From: JAHEJV01 sp964653555
GTDB taxonomy: Bacteria; Myxococcota_A; UBA9160; SMWR01
Length of the DNA: 64,000 nucleotides
Reading direction: 5' to 3'
NCBI GenBank assembly: GCA_964653555.1
Contig: CAZZFT010000010.1
Span: forward strand, 6,926-70,925
Positions 1-7,849 of the stretch are shown here, one piece after another; within the stretch, counting starts at the first letter, position 1, and each line of letters starts with the position of its first letter. The translations under genes and the position numbers were made by a program. Below the pieces are notes generated by a model, which searched no databases, was not told where the DNA came from, and was given only the letters and a program-made list of their open reading frames with translations.

Positions 1-1
1 C

Positions 2-1387
2 CGCGCCCTCGAGGTCGCGTTGCGGGAGGGGCGCCCGGTGTACGGCGTGACCACGGGGGTGGGCGCCTCCCAGGGCAGCGCGATTCCCGAGGCCGAGCGC
101 AAGCTCGTCACCCAGAACCTGCTGCGCTTCCACGGCTGCGGTACGGGTCGCGCGCTCGACGCCGAGGAGGCATGTGCCGTGGTGGTCGCTCGGCTGGCGT
201 CGCTCGCGCGCGGCTACTCGGCCGTGCGCCCGGTGGTGCTGGAGCGACTGTGCCAGCTCGTGAACCGCGGGATCGTCCCCCGCATTCCCGAGGAGGGATC
301 GGTCGGCGCGAGCGGCGACCTGACGCCGCTGTCCTACCTGGCCGCGCTGCTGGTCGGCGAGCGCGAGGCGCTGGTGGCGGGCGAGACGGTCCCCGCGGAG
401 GAGGCGCTGCGCCGGGCGGGGCTCGAGCCGCTCGCGCTCGAGCCCAAGGAGAGCCTCGCGATCATGAACGGCACCAGCGTGATGACCGCGCTGGCCTGTC
501 TCGCCGTGGACCGCGCGGCGCGTCTGGCGCGCTGGGCCTGCGCGATCACCGCGATGACCTCGCGGGCGATCGCCGGCAACCCGCGGCATTTCGACGACGC
601 GATCTTCGCCCTCAAGCCCCACCCCGGCACGCGCCGGGCGGCGGCGTGGATTCGCGAGGATCTGGCGCCGAGCGAGGGCATCCGACCCGCTCGCCTCCAG
701 GACGTCTACTCCGTGCGCTGCGCGCCCCACGTGGTCGGTGTTCTGCTCGACGCGCTCGCCTTCGCGCGGCAGGCGCTCGAGATCGAGCTGAACGGGGTGA
801 ACGACAACCCGATCGTGGACCCGGACTCGGGTGAGGTGCACCACGGCGGGAACTTCTACGGAGGCCACGTCGCCTTCGCGATGGACGGCTTGAAGAGCGC
901 CGTCGCCAGTGTCGTCGATCTGCTCGACCGCCAGATGCAGCTCCTGTGCGCGCCGACCTCGAGCGGGGGGCTGCCGGCGAACCTCAGCGCGGGGGGGACC
1001 GGCTGCCACGGCTTCAAGGCGATGGGGATCAGCACCTCGGCGCTCGCCGCCGAGGCACTCAAGCTGACCCTGCCGGCGGCGTCCTTCAGCCGCAGCACCG
1101 AGTCGCACAACCAGGACAAGGTGAGCATGGGGACGATCGCCGCGCGCGACTGCCGCCGGATCCTCGAGCTCGGCGAGACGGTCGCGGCGATCGTGCTGCT
1201 CGCGGACTGCCAGGCCCTCGAGCTGCGCGGCGATTCGCCCGGGGCCGGCCGCACGCGGGCGATCCGCGAGGCGGTGCGCCGCGCGGTGCCGGCCCTCTCC
1301 GAGGACCGGCGTCAGGACCGCGACATCGAGCGCGTGCTCGCCCTCTACCGGACGCGCGAGCTCGTCTTCGACGCGAAGACCGCCTGA
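2..1387 (+). CDS. Aromatic amino-acid ammonia-lyase (HAL/PAL/TAL family), 5' end missing
   Basis: Eliminates ammonia from an aromatic L-amino acid using the self-formed MIO cofactor, giving an aryl-acrylate. The MIO tripeptide Ala-Ser-Gly lies at bases 308-316 in SVGASGDLTPLSY. YGVTTGVG near the start, GNPRHFDD, NFYGGHVAF and SHNQDKVSMG are further family signatures. The frame is open to the window edge, so about 40-50 N-terminal residues of the usual ~500 are outside and the TTG at 20 is not the true start. The substrate-selecting pair, Ser-His in histidases and His-Leu in tyrosine lyases, reads Phe-His here (NLLRFHGCG), so plain histidase activity is doubtful. No hut gene is near. A hot-dog thioesterase starts three bases after the stop and a methyltransferase follows, which suggests an aryl-polyene or similar aryl-starter pathway. 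The family is certain; the substrate is not. Confidence 0.85.
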   Translation, partial: RALEVALREGRPVYGVTTGVGASQGSAIPEAERKLVTQNLLRFHGCGTGRALDAEEACAVVVARLASLARGYSAVRPVVLERLCQLVNRGIVPRIPEEGSVGASGDLTPLSYLAALLVGEREALVAGETVPAEEALRRAGLEPLALEPKESLAIMNGTSVMTALACLAVDRAARLARWACAITAMTSRAIAGNPRHFDDAIFALKPHPGTRRAAAWIREDLAPSEGIRPARLQDVYSVRCAPHVVGVLLDALAFARQALEIELNGVNDNPIVDPDSGEVHHGGNFYGGHVAFAMDGLKSAVASVVDLLDRQMQLLCAPTSSGGLPANLSAGGTGCHGFKAMGISTSALAAEALKLTLPAASFSRSTESHNQDKVSMGTIAARDCRRILELGETVAAIVLLADCQALELRGDSPGAGRTRAIREAVRRAVPALSEDRRQDRDIERVLALYRTRELVFDAKTA

Positions 1388-1390
1388 GCC

Positions 1391-1849
1391 GTGTCGGGTC
1401 CGGGGACGCGCGGAGTGCGGCGGATCGCGGAGACCCGGCCCGGCCTCCACGAGACTCGTGTCGAGATGGACGTGCCCTTCCACCACGTGGACGCGCTCGG
1501 GATCGTCTGGCACGGTCACTACCCGAAGTACTTCGAGGCGGCGGGGATGGCGCTCCTGCGCTCGCTGCGCCTCGACGGCGGCGACCTCGTCGGCGGGCGC
1601 TATCGCCTGGTCGTGATCGAGTCGGGCGTCCGCCACGCGTTTCCGCTGCGCTATGCCGACTGCGTATCGATCCGGGCCTGGATCGCCGACTACGCGCGCC
1701 GGCTCACGATCCGCTACGAGATCCGCAACGAGACCCACGGCCGCCGCGCGGCTCGGGGCTTCACCACCCTCGCCACGCTGGACGCCGAAGGTCGCCTGCG
1801 CCTCGAGACGCCGGCGGCGATCGTGGCCCGTATCTGCGGCGAGGACTGA
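1391..1849 (+). CDS. Acyl-CoA/acyl-ACP thioesterase, 4HBT hot-dog fold
   Basis: A 152-residue single hot-dog domain of the 4-hydroxybenzoyl-CoA thioesterase/YbgC type, expected to hydrolyse an acyl thioester in the cytoplasm. The family active-site stretch is clear at residues ~35-50: HHVDALGIVWHGHYPKYFE, matching the usual D-x-x-G-I-V-x-H-x-x-Y pattern with the catalytic Asp. The GTG start is three bases after the ammonia-lyase stop, so the two are probably cotranscribed, although no strong Shine-Dalgarno sequence is visible. Thioesterases of this kind occur beside ammonia-lyases in aryl-polyene and flexirubin clusters, where they release or edit the polyene chain; that role is inferred here from context only. 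Confidence 0.8.
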   Translation: MSGPGTRGVRRIAETRPGLHETRVEMDVPFHHVDALGIVWHGHYPKYFEAAGMALLRSLRLDGGDLVGGRYRLVVIESGVRHAFPLRYADCVSIRAWIADYARRLTIRYEIRNETHGRRAARGFTTLATLDAEGRLRLETPAAIVARICGED

Positions 1850-1905
1850 CGGGCTACCGCCCCGCCGGCGGCCCGGGTAGCATGCGCTCTCCGACGGAGG
1901 ATCCC

Positions 1906-2679
1906 ATGGAACCGGTCCCGAGCACGTCCGCGAGTCGAGTCGGCGCCGAGGAGATCCCTCCTCACGCGCCGCTCACCGAGTACTACGAGCGCGATCGCCA
2001 GGACTACGTCGTCGACCTCTTCAACCGGACGGCGCGTCACTACGACACGATCGAGAGCCTGTTCCTCAAAGGAGGGCTCTGGTACCGGCGCTACGGGATG
2101 AAGCGCGCGGGCATGAAGCCCGGCATGCGCGTGCTCGACGTCGCCACCGGCACCGGCGCCGTGGCGCGCGGCGCCGCGCGCATCGTCGGGCCCTCGGGGC
2201 GGGTGTTCGGCTGCGACCCGAGCCCCGGCATGCTGGCCGAGGCGAAGAAGGTGTTTCGCGGCCCCCTCACCCACGGCGTCGGCGACACCCTCCCCTTCCG
2301 GGACGAGCAGTTCGACTTCGTCACGATGGGAATCGCGCTGCGCCACGTCTCGAGCCTGGCCCAGACCTTCCGCGAGTACCTGCGCGTGCTCGTGCCGGGC
2401 GGCCGGCTGTGGATCCTCGAGGGCCACGTGCCGAAGTCGAAGCTCGGCTACAACCTCACCCGCTTCGTCTGGGCGAAGGTGATCCCCGGGATGACGTTGC
2501 TCTCCACCGGCAGCCGCGAGGCGAAGCTCCTGATGGACTACTACTGGGACACCGTCGAGAAGTGCGTTCCGCCGGATACGATCGTCGCCGCCCTGAAGGA
2601 CGCCGGCTTCGCGGACGTGAAGTTCGAAGTGGTGGTGCCCGGGGCCTTCTGCGAATACACGGGCACGCGGCCGGCCTAG
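1906..2679 (+). CDS. UbiE/COQ5-type SAM-dependent methyltransferase
   Basis: A 257-residue class I methyltransferase. Motif I is VLDVATGTGAVARG (residues ~80-93), followed by the acidic loop CDPSPGM and the later GDTLPF and VLVPGGRLWILE segments, the order seen in UbiE/COQ5 proteins. Those enzymes C-methylate quinone rings, but members also methylate aromatic rings or hydroxyls in secondary metabolism. The ATG at 1906 is chosen because GGAGG lies six bases upstream; a longer start at 1882 is possible. It follows the ammonia-lyase and thioesterase on the same strand after a 56-base gap. A methyltransferase acting on the aryl head group would fit that context, but the substrate cannot be read from the sequence. 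Confidence 0.75.
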   Translation: MEPVPSTSASRVGAEEIPPHAPLTEYYERDRQDYVVDLFNRTARHYDTIESLFLKGGLWYRRYGMKRAGMKPGMRVLDVATGTGAVARGAARIVGPSGRVFGCDPSPGMLAEAKKVFRGPLTHGVGDTLPFRDEQFDFVTMGIALRHVSSLAQTFREYLRVLVPGGRLWILEGHVPKSKLGYNLTRFVWAKVIPGMTLLSTGSREAKLLMDYYWDTVEKCVPPDTIVAALKDAGFADVKFEVVVPGAFCEYTGTRPA

Positions 2680-2711
2680 CGATCGGGTTTCCGGGCGGGG
2701 ATCCCCTGCCG

Positions 2712-2999
2712 CTACTTGTAGGCCACGGCGGCGCTGACCGGACCGCGCAGCCGGATCGCCTCGCTGCGCGCGAAGCCGGCCTCCCGGCACCAGCCGGCGA
2801 ACTCGGCGCCGGAGTAGTCGAAGGCGTCGCCGAACCCGACCAGCACGTTGAGCGACATCAGCAGGCCGAAGGCGTTCGCGCGCCGCTCGTCGTCGATCAG
2901 GTTCTTGATGACGACGAAGGCCCCTCCCGGCGGCAGCGCCTCGAAGGCCTTGCGGATCAGTACGCGCTTCTTCTCCAGGTTCCAGTCGGGACCCGGGTC
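2712..2999 (-). pseudogene. C-terminal remnant of an O-methyltransferase (Methyltransf_2 type)
   Basis: On the minus strand a frame of about 95 residues matches only the last third of acetylserotonin/hydroxyneurosporene-type O-methyltransferases: DWNLEKKRVLIRKAFEALPP, then GGAFVVIKNLIDDERRANAF, then NVLVGFGDAFDYSGAEFAGW, ending VAYK and TAG at 2712-2714. An in-frame TGA at 3030-3032 and the SnoaL-like gene directly upstream leave no room for the dimerisation domain or the SAM-binding motif. The piece is therefore a truncated relic. It converges on the UbiE-type methyltransferase and may be debris of the neighbouring aromatic cluster. Confidence 0.7.
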
Positions 3000-3033
3000 G
3001 GGGGGGGAGGCGTCGTCGCCTGGCGCGCGTCAC

Positions 3034-3450
3034 TCATTCCGGCTTCTCGATCTTCGAGTCGCCCAGCGACCAGTAGCCGCGCAGGGCGCGCAGCTTGCCG
3101 GCCTCGTTCACGGTGTAGGTGAAGATCCCGTGGACGGTCATCGCCGCGCCGTTCGGGAACCGGGTCACGAGCGTCAGCACGTGGGCCGACTCGTCGCCCG
3201 CGGCGAAGGACTCGTGGGCGGTGATCGTGACGCTCTCGGTGGGCGCCAGGTTCTTGTCCCAGAACTGCTCCGCCTCGGCCCTGCCGCGGAAGCCCTTGCC
3301 CGTGGGATTGGTGGGGCCGACGCCGATCGGATCCTCGATCACCACGTCGTCGGCCATCAGCTCGAGCCACTCCTCGCGCAGGCGCGCCTGCACGCAGCGC
3401 CAGGAATGGTGTGCGGCGGCCATCGCGGGGTGCTCTCGGGTCGTCGTCAT
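3034..3450 (-). CDS. SnoaL/NTF2-like protein
   Basis: A 138-residue protein with the SnoaL/ketosteroid-isomerase-like cone fold signature: an N-terminal helix with LREEWLELMADDVVIEDPIG (residues ~25-44), the middle FRGRAEAEQFWDKNL, and the C-terminal strands AAMTVHGIFTYTVNEAGKL. Members are small cyclases, isomerases or hydratases acting on polyketides and steroids, or have no known activity. AAGGAG sits about six bases before the ATG at 3450. It is the last gene of the minus-strand operon beginning with the SDR at 10417, 32 bases after the OYE-type reductase. A role in the same ring-modifying pathway is inferred from position. Confidence 0.75.
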   Translation of the reverse strand: MTTTREHPAMAAAHHSWRCVQARLREEWLELMADDVVIEDPIGVGPTNPTGKGFRGRAEAEQFWDKNLAPTESVTITAHESFAAGDESAHVLTLVTRFPNGAAMTVHGIFTYTVNEAGKLRALRGYWSLGDSKIEKPE

Positions 3451-3482
3451 CGGGAGCTCCTTCCCTGCACTCGTTGCCCAGC

Positions 3483-5456
3483 CTACAGCGCGGCGGCCAC
3501 GCGTGTCGCCTCCTCGGTGGCCTTGCGGATCAGGCCGAGCCCGGTGCAATCGCCGACGCAGAAGGCCTCGGGCACCCGCTCCCTCACCGCGTCGAACAGC
3601 GTCGTGTCGGCCTCCAGCTCGCCGGCCACCACCACCGTGTCGGCCGCCACGAGATGGCTGCCGGCGCCTTCCGGCCGGACGGCGATGCCCTCGCGGGTGA
3701 TCCCCTCGTAGGCGACGCCTGTGTTCACGGCCACGCCCAGGCGATCCAGGCGATCCATGTGCTCGGCGAGCCGCTTGGGACCGATCTCCGGTGCCAGGCG
3801 CTCCCCGTGCTCCACCACGCTCACCCGGCGACCGCGCGCGGCGAGGAACTCGGCCAGCTCGATCGCGGCGAGGTCGCCGCCCACCACGACCACCCGGCGA
3901 CCGAGAGGCATCCACCAGCGGCTCGCGGCCGCGAGCTGGCGCGGGGTGAGCCAGCGCGCCGCCGGGCCCATCCGCGCGCGCAGGCGCGGGCCCGTGACCA
4001 CGTGGGGGAGGTCGTCGCCGGGGATCTTCGGCACCACCACCCGCCCGCCGCTCGCGACGACGACGGCGTCGGGGCGCAGAGCGGCGACGTCCTCGGCGGC
4101 GAGCGCGCGTCCCCGGTGCACCTCGATCGGAAGCCGCGCCACCTCCCGCAGCAGGAAGGAGAGGAAGGGCGCGTTCTCCGGATGCACCGTCGCCGCCATC
4201 ACCAGCGACCCGCCCAGCTGGCGCTCGCGCTCGTAGAGGGCGACGCGGTGACCGCGTTCGGCCGCCAGGCGCGCGGTCTCCAGGCCGCCGGGCCCGCCGC
4301 CCACGATCACGACGCGCTTGGGCGCGGCGGTCGGCGACAGGTCGAGCTCGCCCTCGCGTCCCGACAGGCCGTTCACGGCGCAGTTCATGTTCCCGGTCTC
4401 CATCGAGTCGATGCAGTTCTCGCAGGAGATGCAGGACCGGACGCGCAGCGCGCGGCCGGTGCGCAGCTTCTCGGGCAGCGCCGGGTCGGCGAGCAGCGGC
4501 CGCGCCATCACCACCAGGTCGGCGTCGCCGCTCTGGAGGATCGCCTCCGCGCGCAGCGGGTCGTGGATGCGGCCCACGGTCATCACCGGCACGTCCACGA
4601 CGTTCTTCACCGCCCGCGCGCCGGCGAGATTGTGCGCCTCCCCCCACTGGGAGCCCGTGACGATCATCGACGTCAGCCGGTCGATCACGCCGCCCGAGAC
4701 GTGGAAGGCGTCCACTCCCGCCTGCACCAGGCGCGGCGCGATGCGCGCGGTGTCGTCGATCGGACGACCGCCGGGAACGCGTTCGTAGCCCGAGATGCGA
4801 AGCGTGATCGGGAAGTCGCCGCCCACCTCGCGCCGGATCGCAGCCAGCACCTCGAGCAGGAAGCGCAGGCGTCCCTCGCGCTTGCGACCGGCGTAGCCGT
4901 CGGCGCGCTTGTTGCGCCAGGAAGAGAGGAAAGATCCCACCAGCATGTAGCCGTGAGCCGCGTGCAGCTCGATGCCGTCGTAGCCCGCCTCGCGGACGCG
5001 TCGCACCGCGGAGGCGTATTGGTCCAGGATCGCCGGCAGTTCTTCGGCCTCCAGGGCCCGGCTCGGTGTGCCCGTGAGGTAGGAAGGAATCACCGAGGGG
5101 CCGAGGCTCGGGATCTTCTCCATCTGCGGAGAGAGCGCGTCGGGCCCGGCGTGGACGATCTGGGGCTGCACCTTCGCGCCGTGGGCGTGGCAGGCATCGA
5201 CCACCGCGCGGTGCGCGCCGATCACGTCGTCGGAGGCGAAGTGCATCGACTGGGGCACCTCGCGGTGGCGCCGGTCCACGACGCAGGCCTCGAGCGTGAG
5301 CAGGCCGACGCCGCCGCGGGCGCGCGCCGCGAGGTAGGCGACGAGGCGCTTCGTGGGCAGCTGATCGAGCCCGGCATAGCCCGTCGTCATCGGCGACATC
5401 ACCAGCCGGTTCTTGAGCTCCATGGCCCCGATCCGGATCGGCTGGAAGAGCTTCAC
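3483..5456 (-). CDS. Old yellow enzyme / 2,4-dienoyl-CoA reductase-type flavoenzyme
   Basis: A 657-residue NADH:flavin oxidoreductase of the three-domain kind (FMN barrel, 4Fe-4S cluster, FAD/NAD(P)-binding domain), expected to reduce an alpha,beta-unsaturated carbonyl or dienoyl-CoA. The barrel begins LFQPIRIGAMELKNRLVMSP and carries the active-site segment ELHAAHGYMLVGSFLS (residues ~155-170). Cluster cysteines lie near residues 340-357 (CISCENC, then NMNCAVN). Two dinucleotide-binding motifs follow: VVIVGGGPGG at ~384 and VVVVGGDLAA at ~520. The GTG start at 5456 overlaps the TGA stop of the upstream FAD dehydrogenase as GTGA, indicating translational coupling. BaiCD/BaiH-type steroid reductases have this architecture, so a steroid or terpenoid substrate is possible but not shown. 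Confidence 0.88.
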   Translation of the reverse strand: MKLFQPIRIGAMELKNRLVMSPMTTGYAGLDQLPTKRLVAYLAARARGGVGLLTLEACVVDRRHREVPQSMHFASDDVIGAHRAVVDACHAHGAKVQPQIVHAGPDALSPQMEKIPSLGPSVIPSYLTGTPSRALEAEELPAILDQYASAVRRVREAGYDGIELHAAHGYMLVGSFLSSWRNKRADGYAGRKREGRLRFLLEVLAAIRREVGGDFPITLRISGYERVPGGRPIDDTARIAPRLVQAGVDAFHVSGGVIDRLTSMIVTGSQWGEAHNLAGARAVKNVVDVPVMTVGRIHDPLRAEAILQSGDADLVVMARPLLADPALPEKLRTGRALRVRSCISCENCIDSMETGNMNCAVNGLSGREGELDLSPTAAPKRVVIVGGGPGGLETARLAAERGHRVALYERERQLGGSLVMAATVHPENAPFLSFLLREVARLPIEVHRGRALAAEDVAALRPDAVVVASGGRVVVPKIPGDDLPHVVTGPRLRARMGPAARWLTPRQLAAASRWWMPLGRRVVVVGGDLAAIELAEFLAARGRRVSVVEHGERLAPEIGPKRLAEHMDRLDRLGVAVNTGVAYEGITREGIAVRPEGAGSHLVAADTVVVAGELEADTTLFDAVRERVPEAFCVGDCTGLGLIRKATEEATRVAAAL

Positions 5457-6976
5457 TCTCGACTTCGCTCGCCGACGGCTCGCTGCGCGCGGCCTTCGGC
5501 CGCTTGCGGGTCTTCGAGCCCGGCCGCGGCGTTGCGGCCGGCGACGCGGCCGAAGAAGGTGGCGTCGCCGATCGAGAGTCCACTCGCGTAGCCGCGGCCC
5601 TCCAGACACAGGCCCGCCGTGTTGCGTCCGGCCGCGAACAGGCCGGGAACGACCGCCCCCTCGGGCGTGAGCACCTCCGCAGTCGCCCGGATCGCGAGGC
5701 CGCCCAGGGTGAACACCCCGAAGAAGGAGTTCGCGGTGCAGCAGTCGAGCGCCGCGAAGGGCGGCTCCGAGAGCGGTCGCAAATGGGCGGGGGCCTTGTG
5801 GAAGAGCGGGTCCTCGCCGCGCGCCGCCCAGCGGTTGTAGCTCTCCAGGGTGTGGACCAGCTCTCCCTCGGGCATTCCGAGCGCGCCCTCCAACGCCGCG
5901 AAGCTCTCCTCGACGGCCGCGATCCGATGGGCGGCCTGGGTTCGGGCGTAGATCGCGTCGTCCACCACGAGCCAGGCCCGCCCGCCCGCCCGGTACACCA
6001 TGGCGTCGCTGGTGCGCCCGAGGTAGGCGTCCTCGTTCACGAAGCGCTGACCCTGGGCATTCACCAGCACGCCCTTCAGGTGGCTGGCCGGCGGGTAGTA
6101 GGCGTTGAGCACCAGTCCCTCGTGCATGTTGACGGAGGCGGCCCCGGCGCCCGTTCCCATGCGGATGCCCCGACCGTCGTCGCCGGGCGAGGCCGCCTTC
6201 CAGTTGCACTGGAGCAGCTGCGGGGCGTGTTCGGCCACCATCGCCTCGTTCAGGACGAAGCCGCCCGCGCACAGGATCACGCCGCGCCGCGCGCGGATCA
6301 CGAGCTCGGCCCCCTGGTGGCGCGCCACGACGCCCACCACACGTCCGTCCTCGCGCTGCACGAGGCGCAGGGCCTCGCAGTCGTTCAGCGCGCGGGCGCC
6401 CGCCTCGTCGCTGGCGCGCAGCAGGCACTCCATCAGGTAGCCGCCGGCCTCTCCCGCTCGCGCCGGCTTGTGGCCGCGCGGCGCCGGCACCGCCTGCCCG
6501 GCGAAGGGGTACACCTCCTCGTTTCCGCTGTAGAAGAGGCCATCGTCGCCGAAGGGGTGGGTCGTCTTCTCGGCGACGTAGCTCTCCTTGAACTCGACCC
6601 CGAGCGAGCACATCCAGTCGAAGTGCTCGAGGCTCTGATCGCAGAACAGGCGCACCTTCTCCTCGTCGGCGTGGGTCCCGGCGGCGAGCCGGACGTGCTT
6701 CGTCATCTCCTCCACCGAGTCGTCGAAGCCGCACCGTTTCTGGATGCGAGTACCGCCGCCGAAGTACAGGACGCCCGTCGAGAGCGCGGTCGTTCCGCCA
6801 CCGCGCGTCATGCGCTCCAGGACCAGCGTGTCGGCTCCGGCGCGCGCGGCCTCGATCGCCGCCGCGGCCCCGGCGCCGCCGTGGCCGACGATCACGACGT
6901 CGTGGGTGCGGTCCCAGCGGGAGACGGACTCGGCGCGCAGCGCGCGGGTGGTGTCCGTCGCCCCCTCCCCGGACAT
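5453..6976 (-). CDS. FAD-dependent dehydrogenase, fumarate reductase/ketosteroid-dehydrogenase-like
   Basis: A 507-residue member of the FAD_binding_2 family, which includes fumarate reductase flavoproteins and 3-ketosteroid delta-1-dehydrogenases. The Rossmann motif DVVIVGHGGAGAAAAIEAA is at residues ~26-44, the adenine-binding Glu is in LVLERM, TRGGGTTALSTG follows, and the C-terminal FAD segment GLFAAGRNTAGLCLEGRGYA is at ~455-475. No Fe-S or haem domain is present, so a partner must carry the electrons. It starts six bases after the LLM gene stop and its own stop overlaps the start of the OYE-type reductase. Desaturation and reduction enzymes coupled in one operon suggest remodelling of a cyclic ketone; the substrate is unknown. 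Confidence 0.85.
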   Translation of the reverse strand: MSGEGATDTTRALRAESVSRWDRTHDVVIVGHGGAGAAAAIEAARAGADTLVLERMTRGGGTTALSTGVLYFGGGTRIQKRCGFDDSVEEMTKHVRLAAGTHADEEKVRLFCDQSLEHFDWMCSLGVEFKESYVAEKTTHPFGDDGLFYSGNEEVYPFAGQAVPAPRGHKPARAGEAGGYLMECLLRASDEAGARALNDCEALRLVQREDGRVVGVVARHQGAELVIRARRGVILCAGGFVLNEAMVAEHAPQLLQCNWKAASPGDDGRGIRMGTGAGAASVNMHEGLVLNAYYPPASHLKGVLVNAQGQRFVNEDAYLGRTSDAMVYRAGGRAWLVVDDAIYARTQAAHRIAAVEESFAALEGALGMPEGELVHTLESYNRWAARGEDPLFHKAPAHLRPLSEPPFAALDCCTANSFFGVFTLGGLAIRATAEVLTPEGAVVPGLFAAGRNTAGLCLEGRGYASGLSIGDATFFGRVAGRNAAAGLEDPQAAEGRAQRAVGERSRE

Positions 6977-6982
6977 GCCCGC

Positions 6983-7837
6983 CTAACCTGCCCAACGCGA
7001 CAGCTCTGCCAGCTCGTCCACGAACCGCAGCACGCCGTCCACGTCGCGCGCCGAAGTCGACGCGATCACGCGGTGGACGCCGAGCTCGGCGTACCGCTTC
7101 ACGAGATCGAGGTCGAGTCCGGGACGGGGAGGCGGCGTGACGCTGATCTCCAGCGGACCCAGGCCGTCGGGGCGCTCGCCTGCGTCCACGGCCTCGCGGA
7201 TCCATCCGAGGCAGCGGGCGACGATCTCGGGCGCGGTGAAGAAGCCGTACCACCCGTTCCCGCGCCGTGCGGCTCGCTGCGCCGCGGCCCGGCTCATCCC
7301 GCCCACCACGATCGGCGGATGCGGGCGTTGGAGCGGCCGCGGCTGGGCATCGATGCCCGCGAAGCGGTAGTAGCGGCCGGCGAAGCGCGGCGACTCCTGG
7401 GTCCACAGCGCGCGCAGCACGTCGATCGACTCGTCGGTCACGGCGCCGCGCTCTTCGAAGTTCGCGCCCAGTGCGCGGAACTCGGGCTCGAGATAACCCG
7501 CGCCGAGGCCGAACAAGAGCCTTCCGCCCGACACCCGGTCCAGGCTCGCCAGCTCCTTCGCCAGCTCGACGGCATTGCGCTGGGGCAGGATGATGATGCC
7601 GGTGCCGAGCCGGATCCGCTCCGTGTGCGCGGCGATGTGGGCGAGCGCCACCGACGGGTCGAGGAAGGGGGTGCCAGGCGCGGCTGGGGAGGGAGGGGCC
7701 TGGGGATCGGGCAGCACCACGTGCTCGCCGGTCCAGAGCGATTCGAGCTGCGCGGTTTCGGCGGCGCGCGCCACCCGCACCATCGCCTCCGCGTCGCCGC
7801 AGGGGCCGAAGTTGATCCCGAACAGGCCGATCTTCAT
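6983..7837 (-). CDS. LLM-class (luciferase-like) F420-dependent oxidoreductase
   Basis: A 284-residue luciferase-like monooxygenase domain beginning MKIGLFGINFGPCGDAEAM. Typical features are ESLWTGEHVVLPD (residues ~33-45), IRLGTGIIILPQRNAVELAK and SGGRLLFGLGAGYLEPEFRA, the pattern of actinobacterial and deltaproteobacterial enzymes that mostly use coenzyme F420. Probable role: hydride transfer to, or oxygenation of, a pathway intermediate. It lies between the amidohydrolase (12 bases upstream) and the FAD dehydrogenase (6 bases downstream), so it is part of the same minus-strand operon. F420 rather than FMN use is inferred from family membership. Confidence 0.85.
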   Translation of the reverse strand: MKIGLFGINFGPCGDAEAMVRVARAAETAQLESLWTGEHVVLPDPQAPPSPAAPGTPFLDPSVALAHIAAHTERIRLGTGIIILPQRNAVELAKELASLDRVSGGRLLFGLGAGYLEPEFRALGANFEERGAVTDESIDVLRALWTQESPRFAGRYYRFAGIDAQPRPLQRPHPPIVVGGMSRAAAQRAARRGNGWYGFFTAPEIVARCLGWIREAVDAGERPDGLGPLEISVTPPPRPGLDLDLVKRYAELGVHRVIASTSARDVDGVLRFVDELAELSRWAG

Positions 7838-7849
7838 CCCTGCTCCGCT

